This document shows, piece by piece, positions 1 to 8,035 of a DNA stretch of 64,000 bases. Made by a program: the position numbers and the translations under genes. The notes under the pieces are model-generated. The model had not been told where the DNA came from, made no database searches, and was given only the letters and a program-made list of their open reading frames with translations. This DNA is from Paenibacillus zeisoli. Its GTDB lineage: Bacteria > Bacillota > Bacilli > Paenibacillales > Paenibacillaceae. The first letter of the stretch is position 1; every line of letters begins with the position of its first letter. The DNA is taken from assembly GCF_003994465.1 (NCBI RefSeq), contig NZ_RZNX01000002.1:209444-273443 (forward strand), given 5' to 3'.

Positions 1-1
1 G

Positions 2-1036
2 TGTTTCTATATCAACGTTCCACTCGGCTTGATCTCGTTCTTGCTCCTGCTGTTCGCTGTCAAGGAATCTAAAGCAGCCAGAAAACCGTCGATCGATTAT
101 CTCGGCACCTTTCTGCTTGTGGTCTCCACCATATCCCTGATGCTGGCTCTTAATTGGGGCGGCAAAGACTATGCATGGAACTCATGGCAAGTTCTCGGAC
201 TGTTCGCTGTAAGCCTTGTAGGTATCATCCTGTTTATTATTACGGAAAAGAAAGCCAAAGAACCGATCCTGCCGCTGGCCATCTATAAAAACTCTGTGGT
301 CCGCGGAATCAGTATCCTGTCCTTTATTCAGGGCGTGGTTATGTTCTCGGCGATCACTTATATACCTATCTTCTCTGTTGCTGTCTTGGGGCAAGAGAAC
401 TCCAACTCTCTTTTGACACCGCTCATGCTTTCCCTCCTGGTAGGTGCCATTGTGGCCGGCGGACTCATGTTCAAGCTTTCTTACCGTGCTTTGCTTGGAG
501 GATCGTCTCTACTAGGCGCCGGAGCGATATATTTCCTTATGACAGCAAGTCATACAGCAAGCTCCTGGTACATGATCTCGATTATGATCGTGATGGGCAT
601 CTGCTCCATAGGGCCGCTCATGAGCATTTCCCAAATGGGCATCGCCCAAAATGTAAGTCCAGAATACATCGGCCTATCTTCGTCTCTGGGCGGCTTCTGG
701 CGCAACATCGGCGCGGTCGTTGGAACTTCCATTACAGCTACTGTAGTCAACAACCAATTTAAGTCCATTCTTGAAGGAAAAGCGGCTTCGGCGCACATCC
801 CTTCTGACAAAATAGATGCACTCGCAAATCCGCAGCTGATTATGAATGCCAAAGGTTCTCTCCCTGCACCTTGGATCCATACGCTCCAGGACTCACTGGG
901 AACAGCGATCAATCATGGCTATATTGTAGCGTTCTCGTTCGCGGTACTGGCTATCTTCATTTCGCTTATGATTAAGGGCAAAGCAGCACCTCGCACTGTG
1001 GAACCCGATGCGACTGCCAGCCCTTCCACATCCTAA
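2..1036 (+). CDS. DHA2-family (EmrB/QacA-type) MFS efflux pump, C-terminal part, cut by left edge
   Basis: This is the C-terminal part of a drug:proton antiporter of the 14-helix DHA2 branch of the major facilitator superfamily, acting in the cytoplasmic membrane. The frame is open at the left edge, with its first full codon at base 2, so the first five or six helices lie outside the window. The visible 344 residues begin with FYINVPLG, the motif that usually closes helix 6 in this branch. About eight hydrophobic segments follow, then a short polar tail rich in Pro, Thr and Ser. A TTG at 29 could be mistaken for a start, but the homology signal runs through it. A hairpin follows the stop. The substrate cannot be inferred from sequence. 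Confidence 0.9.
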   Translation, partial: CFYINVPLGLISFLLLLFAVKESKAARKPSIDYLGTFLLVVSTISLMLALNWGGKDYAWNSWQVLGLFAVSLVGIILFIITEKKAKEPILPLAIYKNSVVRGISILSFIQGVVMFSAITYIPIFSVAVLGQENSNSLLTPLMLSLLVGAIVAGGLMFKLSYRALLGGSSLLGAGAIYFLMTASHTASSWYMISIMIVMGICSIGPLMSISQMGIAQNVSPEYIGLSSSLGGFWRNIGAVVGTSITATVVNNQFKSILEGKAASAHIPSDKIDALANPQLIMNAKGSLPAPWIHTLQDSLGTAINHGYIVAFSFAVLAIFISLMIKGKAAPRTVEPDATASPSTS

Positions 1037-1078
1037 TCGCCTCTAGTCGAGTAAAAGCCGACATAGGTTATAAACGCC

Positions 1079-1120
1079 AAACAGCAAGTCTCCAATACTT
1101 TGGAAACTTGCTGTTTGTTT
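1079..1120 (+). terminator. Hairpin terminator after the MFS gene
   Basis: An 11-bp perfect inverted repeat (AAACAGCAAGT / ACTTGCTGTTT, 1079-1089 and 1106-1116) is followed by a short T-rich run. It lies 43 bases after the MFS stop and may also serve the convergent ABC operon. Confidence 0.75.
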
Positions 1121-1247
1121 AGTTTCAGGAATGAGCTGAAAGATGAAGATTGGCTGTCTTATTCAGAGACAAAGGCTATTTATGCGCCGGCCCCTTTTAA
1201 CTGAGCTGACTCTTAGTTATATATTAACTGTTACCACGATCAAGTCG

Positions 1248-3134
1248 TTACCCCGCAACTTCTTGAGCGCTTCTGTTGTTGAACTGGCTGTTATACAGAT
1301 CAGCATAGAAGCCGCCCTTCTGCAGGAGGTCTTCATGTGTGCCCTTCTCGATGACTTTCCCATGATTCATCACCAGAATCAGACTCGCATCCCGGATGGT
1401 GGATAGACGGTGGGCGATAACAAAGCTGGTTCTGTTCTTCATCAGCTCGTTCATCGCTTTCTGGATCAGCACCTCGGTCCGGGTGTCCACGCTGCTCGTT
1501 GCTTCATCCAGAATCAGAATCGACGGATCGGCGAGGATGGCCCGGGCGATGGTCAGCAGCTGCTTCTGTCCCTGGGATATATTCGATGCTTCTTCATTAA
1601 GAATCGTATCGTATCCATCAGGCAGCGTGCGGATGAAATGATCCGCATGTGCCGTCTTGGCTGCCGCAACGACTTCCTCTTCCGTAGCTCCAATACGTCC
1701 GTATGCAATATTGTCCCGAATTGTGCCGTTAAAGAGCCAGGTATCTTGCAGAACCATTCCGAACAAGTTCCGTAGATCACCCCGCTTGAAGTCTGTAATA
1801 TTCACGCCATCTACAGTAATTCGGCCTTCATTCACTTCGTAGAAACGCATAAGCAGGTTAATGAGGGTCGTCTTACCCGCCCCAGTCGGTCCGACAATCG
1901 CGATCGTCTGTCCTTGCTTAACATCTATGTTCATATCCTCAATCAACATTTGCTGATCATTGTATCCGAAGCTTACATGTTCGAAGGCTACGTCTCCCCG
2001 AACTTCAGCACGCTCCATAGGCAGTGCGGCCTCTGGTACTTCTTCTTCCTCGTCGAGCAGCTCAAATACCCGTTCTGCCGAAGCAACTGTAGATTGAATA
2101 ATGTTGGCAATGTTAGCCGTCTGCGTTATTGGCATCGTGAACTGGCGTACGTACTGGATAAAGGCTTGAATATCCCCGATGTCCAGCGCTTTGCGAGTAA
2201 CCATGATCCCGCCAATGACACTGATTAGGACATAGCCGATATTGCCGATGAAGCTCATGATCGGCATGATCAGACCTGAGATGAACTGCGCCTTCCAGCC
2301 GGATTCATACAACCGCTCATTGATCTGGTCGAACTTCTCGATTGATTTCTCCTCGCGTCCGAACGCCTTGATAATCCGGTGACCGGTATACATCTCCTCT
2401 ACATGTCCGTTCAGTTCCCCTAAATTGTGCTGCTGGCCTATAAAGTGCTTCTGTGATTTCCCGCTAATCTTCTTGATTGCCAGAAAGCTGACAGGCAGCG
2501 TAATCAGAGCGATCAATGTCAGCAGAGGGCTGATCGTCAGCATCATCACAATTACACCAATGATCGTAAGCACCGAGGTAATCAGCTGCGTTAAGCTCTG
2601 CTGAAGCGTGGTGCTGATGTTATCCACATCATTCACGGCACGGCTGAGAATTTCACCGTTCGTACGGGAGTCGAAGTATTTCAGCGGCAGTCTGCCCAGC
2701 TTGTCATTCACATCCCGCCGAAGATCATAGACCGTCTTCTGGGATACTCCCGCCATTAATAACTGCATAATATAAGTGAATGTGGAGCTAATGATATAGA
2801 GAACTAGCAGCAGTAAAATGATATTCCAGATATACCCGAAGTCGATGTGCGCTCCGGCAACATGCATAAACCGGCCTTTAATTCCCTCAAACAGCTCGGT
2901 AGTGGCCTTCCCCATAATCTTCGGGCTTATAATGCTAAATATTGTACTCAGCACAGCCATGAATATCACAGCAATAATCTGAGCCTGGTGCGGCTTCAAG
3001 TATTTCAGTAATCTGCGCAGGGTTCCTTTGAAGTCCTTGGCCTTCTCCCCTGGCAGAACCATTCCCGGTCCCCCAGGTCCATGACCTCTGCCGAATCCCC
3101 CGCCTGGAGGCCCTTGTCTGCCCGGCGTACTCAT
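1248..3134 (-). CDS. Heterodimeric ABC multidrug exporter, subunit with catalytic Walker B
   Basis: This is an ABC exporter half-transporter of 628 residues with an N-terminal six-helix membrane domain (roughly 50-350) and a C-terminal ATPase domain (roughly 380-615). The Walker A is GPTGAGKTT, and the Walker B is LILDEATS with the catalytic glutamate present. The signature is the non-canonical SQGQK instead of SGGQ. A Gly/Pro-rich cytosolic leader precedes the first helix. The start overlaps the stop of the upstream subunit gene (ATGA at 3131-3134), so the two are translationally coupled. The pair matches the pattern of heterodimeric exporters such as BmrC/BmrD and TM287/288, in which one ATP site is degenerate. 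MarR-linked multidrug export is likely, but the substrate is unknown. Confidence 0.92.
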   Translation of the reverse strand: MSTPGRQGPPGGGFGRGHGPGGPGMVLPGEKAKDFKGTLRRLLKYLKPHQAQIIAVIFMAVLSTIFSIISPKIMGKATTELFEGIKGRFMHVAGAHIDFGYIWNIILLLLVLYIISSTFTYIMQLLMAGVSQKTVYDLRRDVNDKLGRLPLKYFDSRTNGEILSRAVNDVDNISTTLQQSLTQLITSVLTIIGVIVMMLTISPLLTLIALITLPVSFLAIKKISGKSQKHFIGQQHNLGELNGHVEEMYTGHRIIKAFGREEKSIEKFDQINERLYESGWKAQFISGLIMPIMSFIGNIGYVLISVIGGIMVTRKALDIGDIQAFIQYVRQFTMPITQTANIANIIQSTVASAERVFELLDEEEEVPEAALPMERAEVRGDVAFEHVSFGYNDQQMLIEDMNIDVKQGQTIAIVGPTGAGKTTLINLLMRFYEVNEGRITVDGVNITDFKRGDLRNLFGMVLQDTWLFNGTIRDNIAYGRIGATEEEVVAAAKTAHADHFIRTLPDGYDTILNEEASNISQGQKQLLTIARAILADPSILILDEATSSVDTRTEVLIQKAMNELMKNRTSFVIAHRLSTIRDASLILVMNHGKVIEKGTHEDLLQKGGFYADLYNSQFNNRSAQEVAG

Positions 3135-4975
3135 GCGATCTCCTCCTCTGACAGCTGGGAATATACGATCTCACGATAAACTCCGCTGCTCTCAAGCAGT
3201 TCACGGTGAGTACCCATGCCTGCAATCCGGCTCTCATCCATCACAATAATCCGGTCGGCATCCTTAACCGTGCTTACCCGCTGAGCCACAATAATGACGG
3301 TGGATTCCCCCGTCTCCGCCTTCAAGGCCGCTCTCAGCTTCGCATCTGTCTTGAAGTCCAGAGCGGAGAAGCTGTCGTCAAAAATATAAATCTCCGGTCT
3401 TCTGACCAGCGCCCTTGCAATAGACAAACGCTGCTTCTGACCGCCGGATACATTGTTCCCGCCTTGGGAGATGGCAGCCTCATAGCCTTTCTCCATCTCT
3501 GAGATAAACTCCTCAGCTTGCGCAATACGCGCTGCCTGCTCCACCTCTTCGTCCGTGGCTGCTTCATTCCCATAGCGGATATTATCCGCAATGGAGCCGG
3601 TGAACAGCACGGCTTTCTGAGGCACGAAGCCGATCTTCGCCCGAAGCTCCTCTTGGGGAAGGTCACGAACATCCTGACCGTCAACCAGTACACGACCGTT
3701 GCCCACATCATAGAAGCGCGGGATTAGGCTGATCAGCGTGGTTTTCCCCGACCCGGTACCTCCAATAATAGCGGTAACTTCGCCCGGCATGGCCTTGAAT
3801 GTGATACCCTCCACCGCAGGTTGCTCAGCACCGGGATAGCTGAAGCTGACATTATCGAACTCAACGTATCCTTTTAAGCTGGGTACAACATACTCTTCGG
3901 ATTTCTCATATTGCTCATATTCATCTTGTTCATCAACTCTCTCAGATTCCCCATACTCCTTAGAGAGCGCATCCTCTGCGGAATCTAGCCCCGTGTTGCC
4001 GGCTGCCTGACCAGGTTCCAGATCCTTGATCTTAGGCAGCGTATCCAGGACCTCATTGATCCGGACAGCTGAGGCCGACGCTCTTGGGACCATGACGAAC
4101 ATGATGGACACCATGATGAAGGAGAACATAATCTGCATAGCATACTGCAGAAATGCGATCAGATCGCCCACAGCCATGCTGCCGTTATCAATACGAATGC
4201 CCCCGTACCATATAATCGCAATGGAAGAGACGTTCAGCACGAGCATCATCGTAGGCATCATCGCTGCCATAACCTTATTCACCTTGATCGAAGTTTCGGT
4301 AAGATCAAAATTGGCCTTCTCGAACCGCTTCGCTTCATGCTCGGTCCGGTTGAACGAGCGGATAACTCGAATCCCGGTCAGACCTTCACGAAGAACTAAG
4401 TTCAGGCGGTCAATCCTTTTCTGAATAATCTTGAATAACGGAATCCCTCTACCTGCAATCAGGAGTATCGCACCCACCAATACCGGAATAATCACCACAA
4501 ATACGAGCGAAAGCGTCTTATCCTTCGACATCGCCATGATGATGCCCCCGATGGCAAGCAGCGGCGCACTCACCATCATGCGCATCATCATCAGGAGGAC
4601 CTGCTGAATTTGTGTAATATCATTCGTCGTCCGTGTAATGAGTGAGGCGGTGCCGAGCTTGTCGAACTCCTCCAGCGAGAATCGCTCTACATGAGAGAAC
4701 ACTTTGCTCCGCAGGGTCTTGCCGAAGCCAGTAGCCACCCGTGAGGAGAAGTAGCTGGCTGCGATGGAAGTTATAATACCTCCGAAGGCGACAAGCAGCA
4801 TGAATAACCCGATTCGCCAGATATACCTGATGTCTCCTTTGACAACGCCGTGATTCACAATATCCGCCATTAGTGTCGGCAAATACAGCTCAGACAAAGA
4901 CTGAAGAAACACCAGTACAATTACAAATATCAGTGGAATACGGTATGGCTTCAAAAAACGAAAGATTTTGATCAT
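3131..4975 (-). CDS. Heterodimeric ABC multidrug exporter, subunit with degenerate Walker B
   Basis: This is the partner half-transporter of 614 residues, with six membrane helices and then an ATPase domain. The Walker A is GGTGSGKTT and the signature is a canonical SGGQ. The Walker B reads IFDDS, so the usual catalytic glutamate is aspartate. Together with the SQGQ signature of the other subunit, this predicts one normal and one degenerate ATP site in the dimer, a known arrangement for this class. An acidic, Tyr-rich stretch of about 35 residues sits between the membrane and ATPase domains (roughly 320-355), where most relatives have a short linker. The RBS is GGGAGGGGAG. The gene lies 36 bases downstream of the MarR gene, in the same operon. 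Confidence 0.92.
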   Translation of the reverse strand: MIKIFRFLKPYRIPLIFVIVLVFLQSLSELYLPTLMADIVNHGVVKGDIRYIWRIGLFMLLVAFGGIITSIAASYFSSRVATGFGKTLRSKVFSHVERFSLEEFDKLGTASLITRTTNDITQIQQVLLMMMRMMVSAPLLAIGGIIMAMSKDKTLSLVFVVIIPVLVGAILLIAGRGIPLFKIIQKRIDRLNLVLREGLTGIRVIRSFNRTEHEAKRFEKANFDLTETSIKVNKVMAAMMPTMMLVLNVSSIAIIWYGGIRIDNGSMAVGDLIAFLQYAMQIMFSFIMVSIMFVMVPRASASAVRINEVLDTLPKIKDLEPGQAAGNTGLDSAEDALSKEYGESERVDEQDEYEQYEKSEEYVVPSLKGYVEFDNVSFSYPGAEQPAVEGITFKAMPGEVTAIIGGTGSGKTTLISLIPRFYDVGNGRVLVDGQDVRDLPQEELRAKIGFVPQKAVLFTGSIADNIRYGNEAATDEEVEQAARIAQAEEFISEMEKGYEAAISQGGNNVSGGQKQRLSIARALVRRPEIYIFDDSFSALDFKTDAKLRAALKAETGESTVIIVAQRVSTVKDADRIIVMDESRIAGMGTHRELLESSGVYREIVYSQLSEEEIA

Positions 4976-5011
4976 ATAGGCTCCCCTCCCACAGCTTAAC
5001 CCTGTGTATCT

Positions 5012-5488
5012 TTATTGATCACGCTTCTTTTCTTCTTCCTGCCCCGAATGATCACTCAGGAACCGGGTAACCTTCTCCAGAAGCTCGGCCAACTGTTCGC
5101 TCTGTTCCTCACCCAAATGCTCATATAATTCATAGAATCTTCCAAAGAAAGACTCCATCGCTTTGTGTGTTAACTCGTCGCCCTTCGGGGTCAGTTTGAC
5201 CCGGACAACTCTTCGATCATGGGGATCCATTCTGCGTTCTACAAGTCCGCCGGCCTCCACACTGTTGATCAGCTGGGTAACCGTTGGCGAAGTTACATCC
5301 AGAGCACTGCTGAGCTCCGATACCGTCAATCCCTCCTTATGGCTCTTCATACCTCTTTTGATATAAAAGAGCAGCTTCATCTCACTTGGCTTACACTGCC
5401 CTACTGAGGGTCTGCGCCAATCCGCCCTGCGGGCACGGTTAAAAGCCTCGAACAGCCTTTGTACCTTCGGATTCTCGTTGATGTCCAC
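5012..5488 (-). CDS. MarR-family transcriptional regulator
   Basis: This is a 158-residue winged-helix repressor of the MarR family, first gene of the operon with the ABC exporter pair. The recognition-helix region contains TSPTVTQLINS, followed by the wing motif DPHDRR that is typical of MarR proteins. Helices at both ends form the dimer interface, and the C-terminus is highly charged. The start is a GTG (5486-5488) preceded by AGAGGGTGA at good spacing. A strong promoter with an overlapping palindrome lies directly upstream, so autorepression relieved by a small ligand or exporter substrate is the expected logic. The ligand is unknown. Confidence 0.93.
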   Translation of the reverse strand: MDINENPKVQRLFEAFNRARRADWRRPSVGQCKPSEMKLLFYIKRGMKSHKEGLTVSELSSALDVTSPTVTQLINSVEAGGLVERRMDPHDRRVVRVKLTPKGDELTHKAMESFFGRFYELYEHLGEEQSEQLAELLEKVTRFLSDHSGQEEEKKRDQ

Positions 5489-5523
5489 TTATTCACCCTC
5501 TTTGGATTTGTTTGCACTGTTTA

Positions 5524-5584
5524 ATAATTAGGTAACCTATTATATTGCAAACCTAATTATATTCCTGTGTTTGAACCAAGTCAA
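5524..5584 (-). promoter_or_regulatory. Sigma-A promoter with overlapping MarR operator
   Basis: On the minus strand a TTGACT -35 (5579-5584) and a TATAAT -10 (5556-5561) are separated by exactly 17 bases. A palindrome with 10-bp arms (ATAATTAGGT 5524-5533 and ACCTAATTAT 5551-5560) overlaps the -10 and the expected start site. Inside its left arm is a smaller dyad, AGGT-A-ACCT. Repressor binding here would block the whole marR-ABC operon. Confidence 0.8.
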
Positions 5585-5611
5585 TTATGTTATTGCTGTC
5601 TATATAGATAA

Positions 5612-5638
5612 CGAAAAGGCCCCCGAATCGGGAGCCTT
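5612..5638 (-). terminator. Hairpin terminator downstream of pdaA
   Basis: Read on the minus strand, a GC-rich stem (AAGGC/GCCTT plus an inner TCGGG/CCCGA, one mismatch) is followed by TTTTCG. It lies about 270 bases after the pdaA stop, beyond the coding-like tail described in the findings. Confidence 0.7.
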
Positions 5639-5908
5639 GGTAAGTCTAATTAATTTCAAATTTCAGACTTTTGCCGGTTACACTGCCTGATCTGGCTCAA
5701 GATTTGCTGTAAATTAACCTCTCAGCAACTGCCCAGGTTACTCGATCTGTGTTTAAGTTCCTTGCTGCGCTAACGGATCAGGATTATCTGACGGCACAGT
5801 CCCATCTCTACGATCGATCCGCTTAGGTGCGATCTGTTTAAGTTCTTTGTTCTACAATCCTGCTTCAATTCCCTGCTGCGCCCACAGAGGCCCATCTGAC
5901 GCTCACTC
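5639..5908 (-). other. Coding-like tail after pdaA, interrupted by in-frame stops
   Basis: This 270-base stretch between the pdaA stop and its terminator has no complete gene. Read in the pdaA frame, 5753-5908 still looks coding, with residues such as KELKQIAPKRIDRRDG and two copies of an AQQG motif, but it contains several stops. The sequence at 5777-5804 resembles the end of the pdaA coding region (5928-5955). Confidence 0.4.
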
Positions 5909-6748
5909 TCACGGCTTCGCCTTCTGATCAGGCTCCGCTGACGGCTTAGGTCCTTGCGGTGCCTTCTGCTGACCAGGCAGCTCTTTCAGGCTCTTGAACG
6001 TGTAGCCCTGTCTTCTGGCTTCATCAATAATTGCTCCAAGGCCATCCGTATTGTCCTTGGAGATCGCGTGAATCAGCAGCACCGCGCCCGGATGCAGCTG
6101 GCTGGTCACCTTCCGGAAGGCGTAGTCTGCGCCCTTCTGATCATTCACGTCCCAATCCTTGTAAGCCACAGACCAGAATACATTCGTGTATCCATACTGG
6201 CGCGTAACGCTCAGAGTTCGGTCATTAAATATCCCTCTCGGCGGACGCAGGAAGGTCATCTCCTTCACGCCGGTCACTTCCGTTACAGCCTGCTTTACCT
6301 TATCCAGTTCTTCCTTGATTCGCTCATTGGATACCGTTGTCATATCCGGATGGCTCCAGGAATGATTGCCGATAATATGTCCTTCCGCAGCCATCCGTTT
6401 GACCAGTTCAGGCTGATCCTTCACATAGTGGCCGGTAATGAAGAACGCCGCAGGCACCTTTTTGTCCTTCAAGGTATCCAGAATCTTGGAGGTGTAGCCT
6501 TTGTTCTCATAACCATTATCAAAGGTCAGATAAATGTCCCTCTTGGTGGTGTCTCCCGTAAAGATGGCCCCATTCTTATCGATGATGTCCTTGAATCCTT
6601 CCTCGTTGATGGAGGGAAGACTTCCATTTACGCTCTTCTTGAACCCGAAGTGAAACGCTCCATCGGCCCCGGCCGTATTACCTGATGTAACTATGCTTAT
6701 TCCCAAGCACATGCATACGGCTGCCGCCATCCATACTCTATGTTTCAT
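5909..6748 (-). CDS. pdaA: PdaA-type polysaccharide (delta-lactam biosynthetic) deacetylase
   Basis: This is a 279-residue exported deacetylase of carbohydrate esterase family 4. It has a signal peptide (about residues 1-27, ending near TAGADG) and a NodB-type domain. The motifs match B. subtilis PdaA: LTFDNGYEN in place of the usual TFDDG, TGHYVKDQPEL, GNHSWSHPD with the metal-binding histidines, LRPPRGIF, and HPGAVLLIHA. PdaA removes acetyl groups from N-acetylmuramic acid during formation of muramic-delta-lactam in the spore cortex, which is needed for germination. The C-terminal 25 residues are a Pro/Gln/Lys-rich tail. The gene stands alone, divergent from the site-2 protease gene. A forespore promoter is expected but I could not identify one. 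Confidence 0.9.
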   Translation of the reverse strand: MKHRVWMAAAVCMCLGISIVTSGNTAGADGAFHFGFKKSVNGSLPSINEEGFKDIIDKNGAIFTGDTTKRDIYLTFDNGYENKGYTSKILDTLKDKKVPAAFFITGHYVKDQPELVKRMAAEGHIIGNHSWSHPDMTTVSNERIKEELDKVKQAVTEVTGVKEMTFLRPPRGIFNDRTLSVTRQYGYTNVFWSVAYKDWDVNDQKGADYAFRKVTSQLHPGAVLLIHAISKDNTDGLGAIIDEARRQGYTFKSLKELPGQQKAPQGPKPSAEPDQKAKP

Positions 6749-6888
6749 TGGTGTGCTCCCTTTGTGTATAGTCGTGAGTTGTCTGTTTGCATAGCAATAT
6801 AATCTTAAGTTTTGTAAATTAAGCCGCTTCTATACCTGAATGACCGCAACTTGGTTCATAAATCCAACACAGAAAGGCATGAAGTCCA

Positions 6889-7968
6889 TTGGAGGAACAA
6901 CAAAATCCGAAATCCCAACAGCAGCAGAAGAACTCTCTCTGGCGGCTGGGCAGTCTGTTCGCCTTAATCCTTGCAAAAGGGAAAACTCTGCTCGCCGTCT
7001 TGAAATTCAGCAAACTGGGCGGAGCCCTGATCTCCATGGCGGTGTCCATAGGCGCGTACGCCATCCTTTATCCTTGGGGCTTTGCCGTAGGCCTTGTCCT
7101 GCTTCTGTTCATCCACGAGCTGGGTCATGTGCTTGCCGCCAAGCGGAAGGGACTGCCCGTGTCAGCACCGCTATTTATTCCTTTTATCGGAGCCTTAATC
7201 GCAGTGAAGCGGAATCCGCGGGATGCCCAGACCGAGGCCTATATCGCACTGGGCGGACCCATTCTCGGGAGTCTCGGCGCCTTAATCACATTCGGCGCTG
7301 CTTATTATCTGGACAGCCCTCTGCTGTATGCCCTGGCTAATGCAGGCTTCTTCCTCAACCTGCTTAACCTGCTGCCCATTCATCCGCTGGATGGGGGAAG
7401 AATCGCTACGGCCGTCACCCGCTGGTTGTGGCTGGTTGGACTGATCGGCGGACTGTACGTAATCATTGAATTGAAGTCGTTCTTGTTCTTCATTATTTGG
7501 GCTCTCTTCGCTTACGAGCTGTATGAGAAATACGGACGCAAGAAGAAGAAGGCGACCCGTTCACTAAGGGGTGCCTTCGAGGTACCGGCAGAACATCTGA
7601 GGGAACAGGGATATCTCATCCCTGGAACAGGACACCGGAGAGATCTGGCTTATACCACATACAGCGAGCTTGACGGTCAGCAATATGTTAAAGCGGTATG
7701 GGAAGGACTGAATTTCGAAGGATTAATCGCCCTGCCGCAGCAGGGTCTGATTCAGCGAGTACAGGTCGTTCATATTGACCACGTGAATAAGGAAGACGGC
7801 CTGCACCTGGCCATACAATGCCAGGTCGATTATGAGGTCTTCGAGAACAACCAATATTATGATGTTCCGATGTCTGCCCGTATAGGCTACGGAATTACCT
7901 ATGCCCTGCTTGCAGGGGGACTGGCTGGAATGATGTATATGGTTCATCAGTTCAGCAATCTTACATGA
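6889..7968 (+). CDS. Site-2 protease family (M50) membrane metalloprotease with extra C-terminal domain
   Basis: This is an intramembrane zinc metalloprotease of the M50/site-2 protease class. The HELGH zinc motif is at residues 76-80, and the second conserved element NLLPIHPLDGG at 160-170 supplies the third ligand. The core has about five or six hydrophobic segments between residues 45 and 210. A soluble region of about 115 residues follows and then one final hydrophobic segment (about 335-352); this tail is not part of the minimal protease fold and may control substrate access. The start is TTG at 6889 with AGAAAGG 11 bases upstream. An unusually Gln-rich N-terminus precedes the first helix. 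The substrate is unknown; anti-sigma factors are typical for the family. Confidence 0.85.
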   Translation: MEEQQNPKSQQQQKNSLWRLGSLFALILAKGKTLLAVLKFSKLGGALISMAVSIGAYAILYPWGFAVGLVLLLFIHELGHVLAAKRKGLPVSAPLFIPFIGALIAVKRNPRDAQTEAYIALGGPILGSLGALITFGAAYYLDSPLLYALANAGFFLNLLNLLPIHPLDGGRIATAVTRWLWLVGLIGGLYVIIELKSFLFFIIWALFAYELYEKYGRKKKKATRSLRGAFEVPAEHLREQGYLIPGTGHRRDLAYTTYSELDGQQYVKAVWEGLNFEGLIALPQQGLIQRVQVVHIDHVNKEDGLHLAIQCQVDYEVFENNQYYDVPMSARIGYGITYALLAGGLAGMMYMVHQFSNLT

Positions 7969-7984
7969 GCTGCCCCAAACAAAT

Positions 7985-8024
7985 AGAGGCTGGTCACCTG
8001 TCTTCACGACAGGTACCAGCCTCT
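7985..8024. terminator. Long bidirectional hairpin between convergent genes
   Basis: The stem pairs AGAGGCTGGT (7985-7994) with ACCAGCCTCT (8015-8024), and inside it ACCTGTC with GACAGGT. It lies between the stops of the protease gene and the permease gene and can serve both. Confidence 0.75.
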
Positions 8025-8035
8025 GTGCTATGCTC

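Noticed and set aside
1143-1406. An 87-codon plus-strand frame overlapping the end of the ABC gene
   Set aside because: It overlaps a conserved ATPase C-terminus, has no RBS and no recognisable content.
5954-6685. A 243-codon frame opposite pdaA
   Set aside because: pdaA has all its family motifs, and the opposite frame has no recognisable feature or RBS.
7985-8024. The long nested inverted repeat as part of a mobile element
   Set aside because: It is a single copy between convergent stops and fits a bidirectional terminator.
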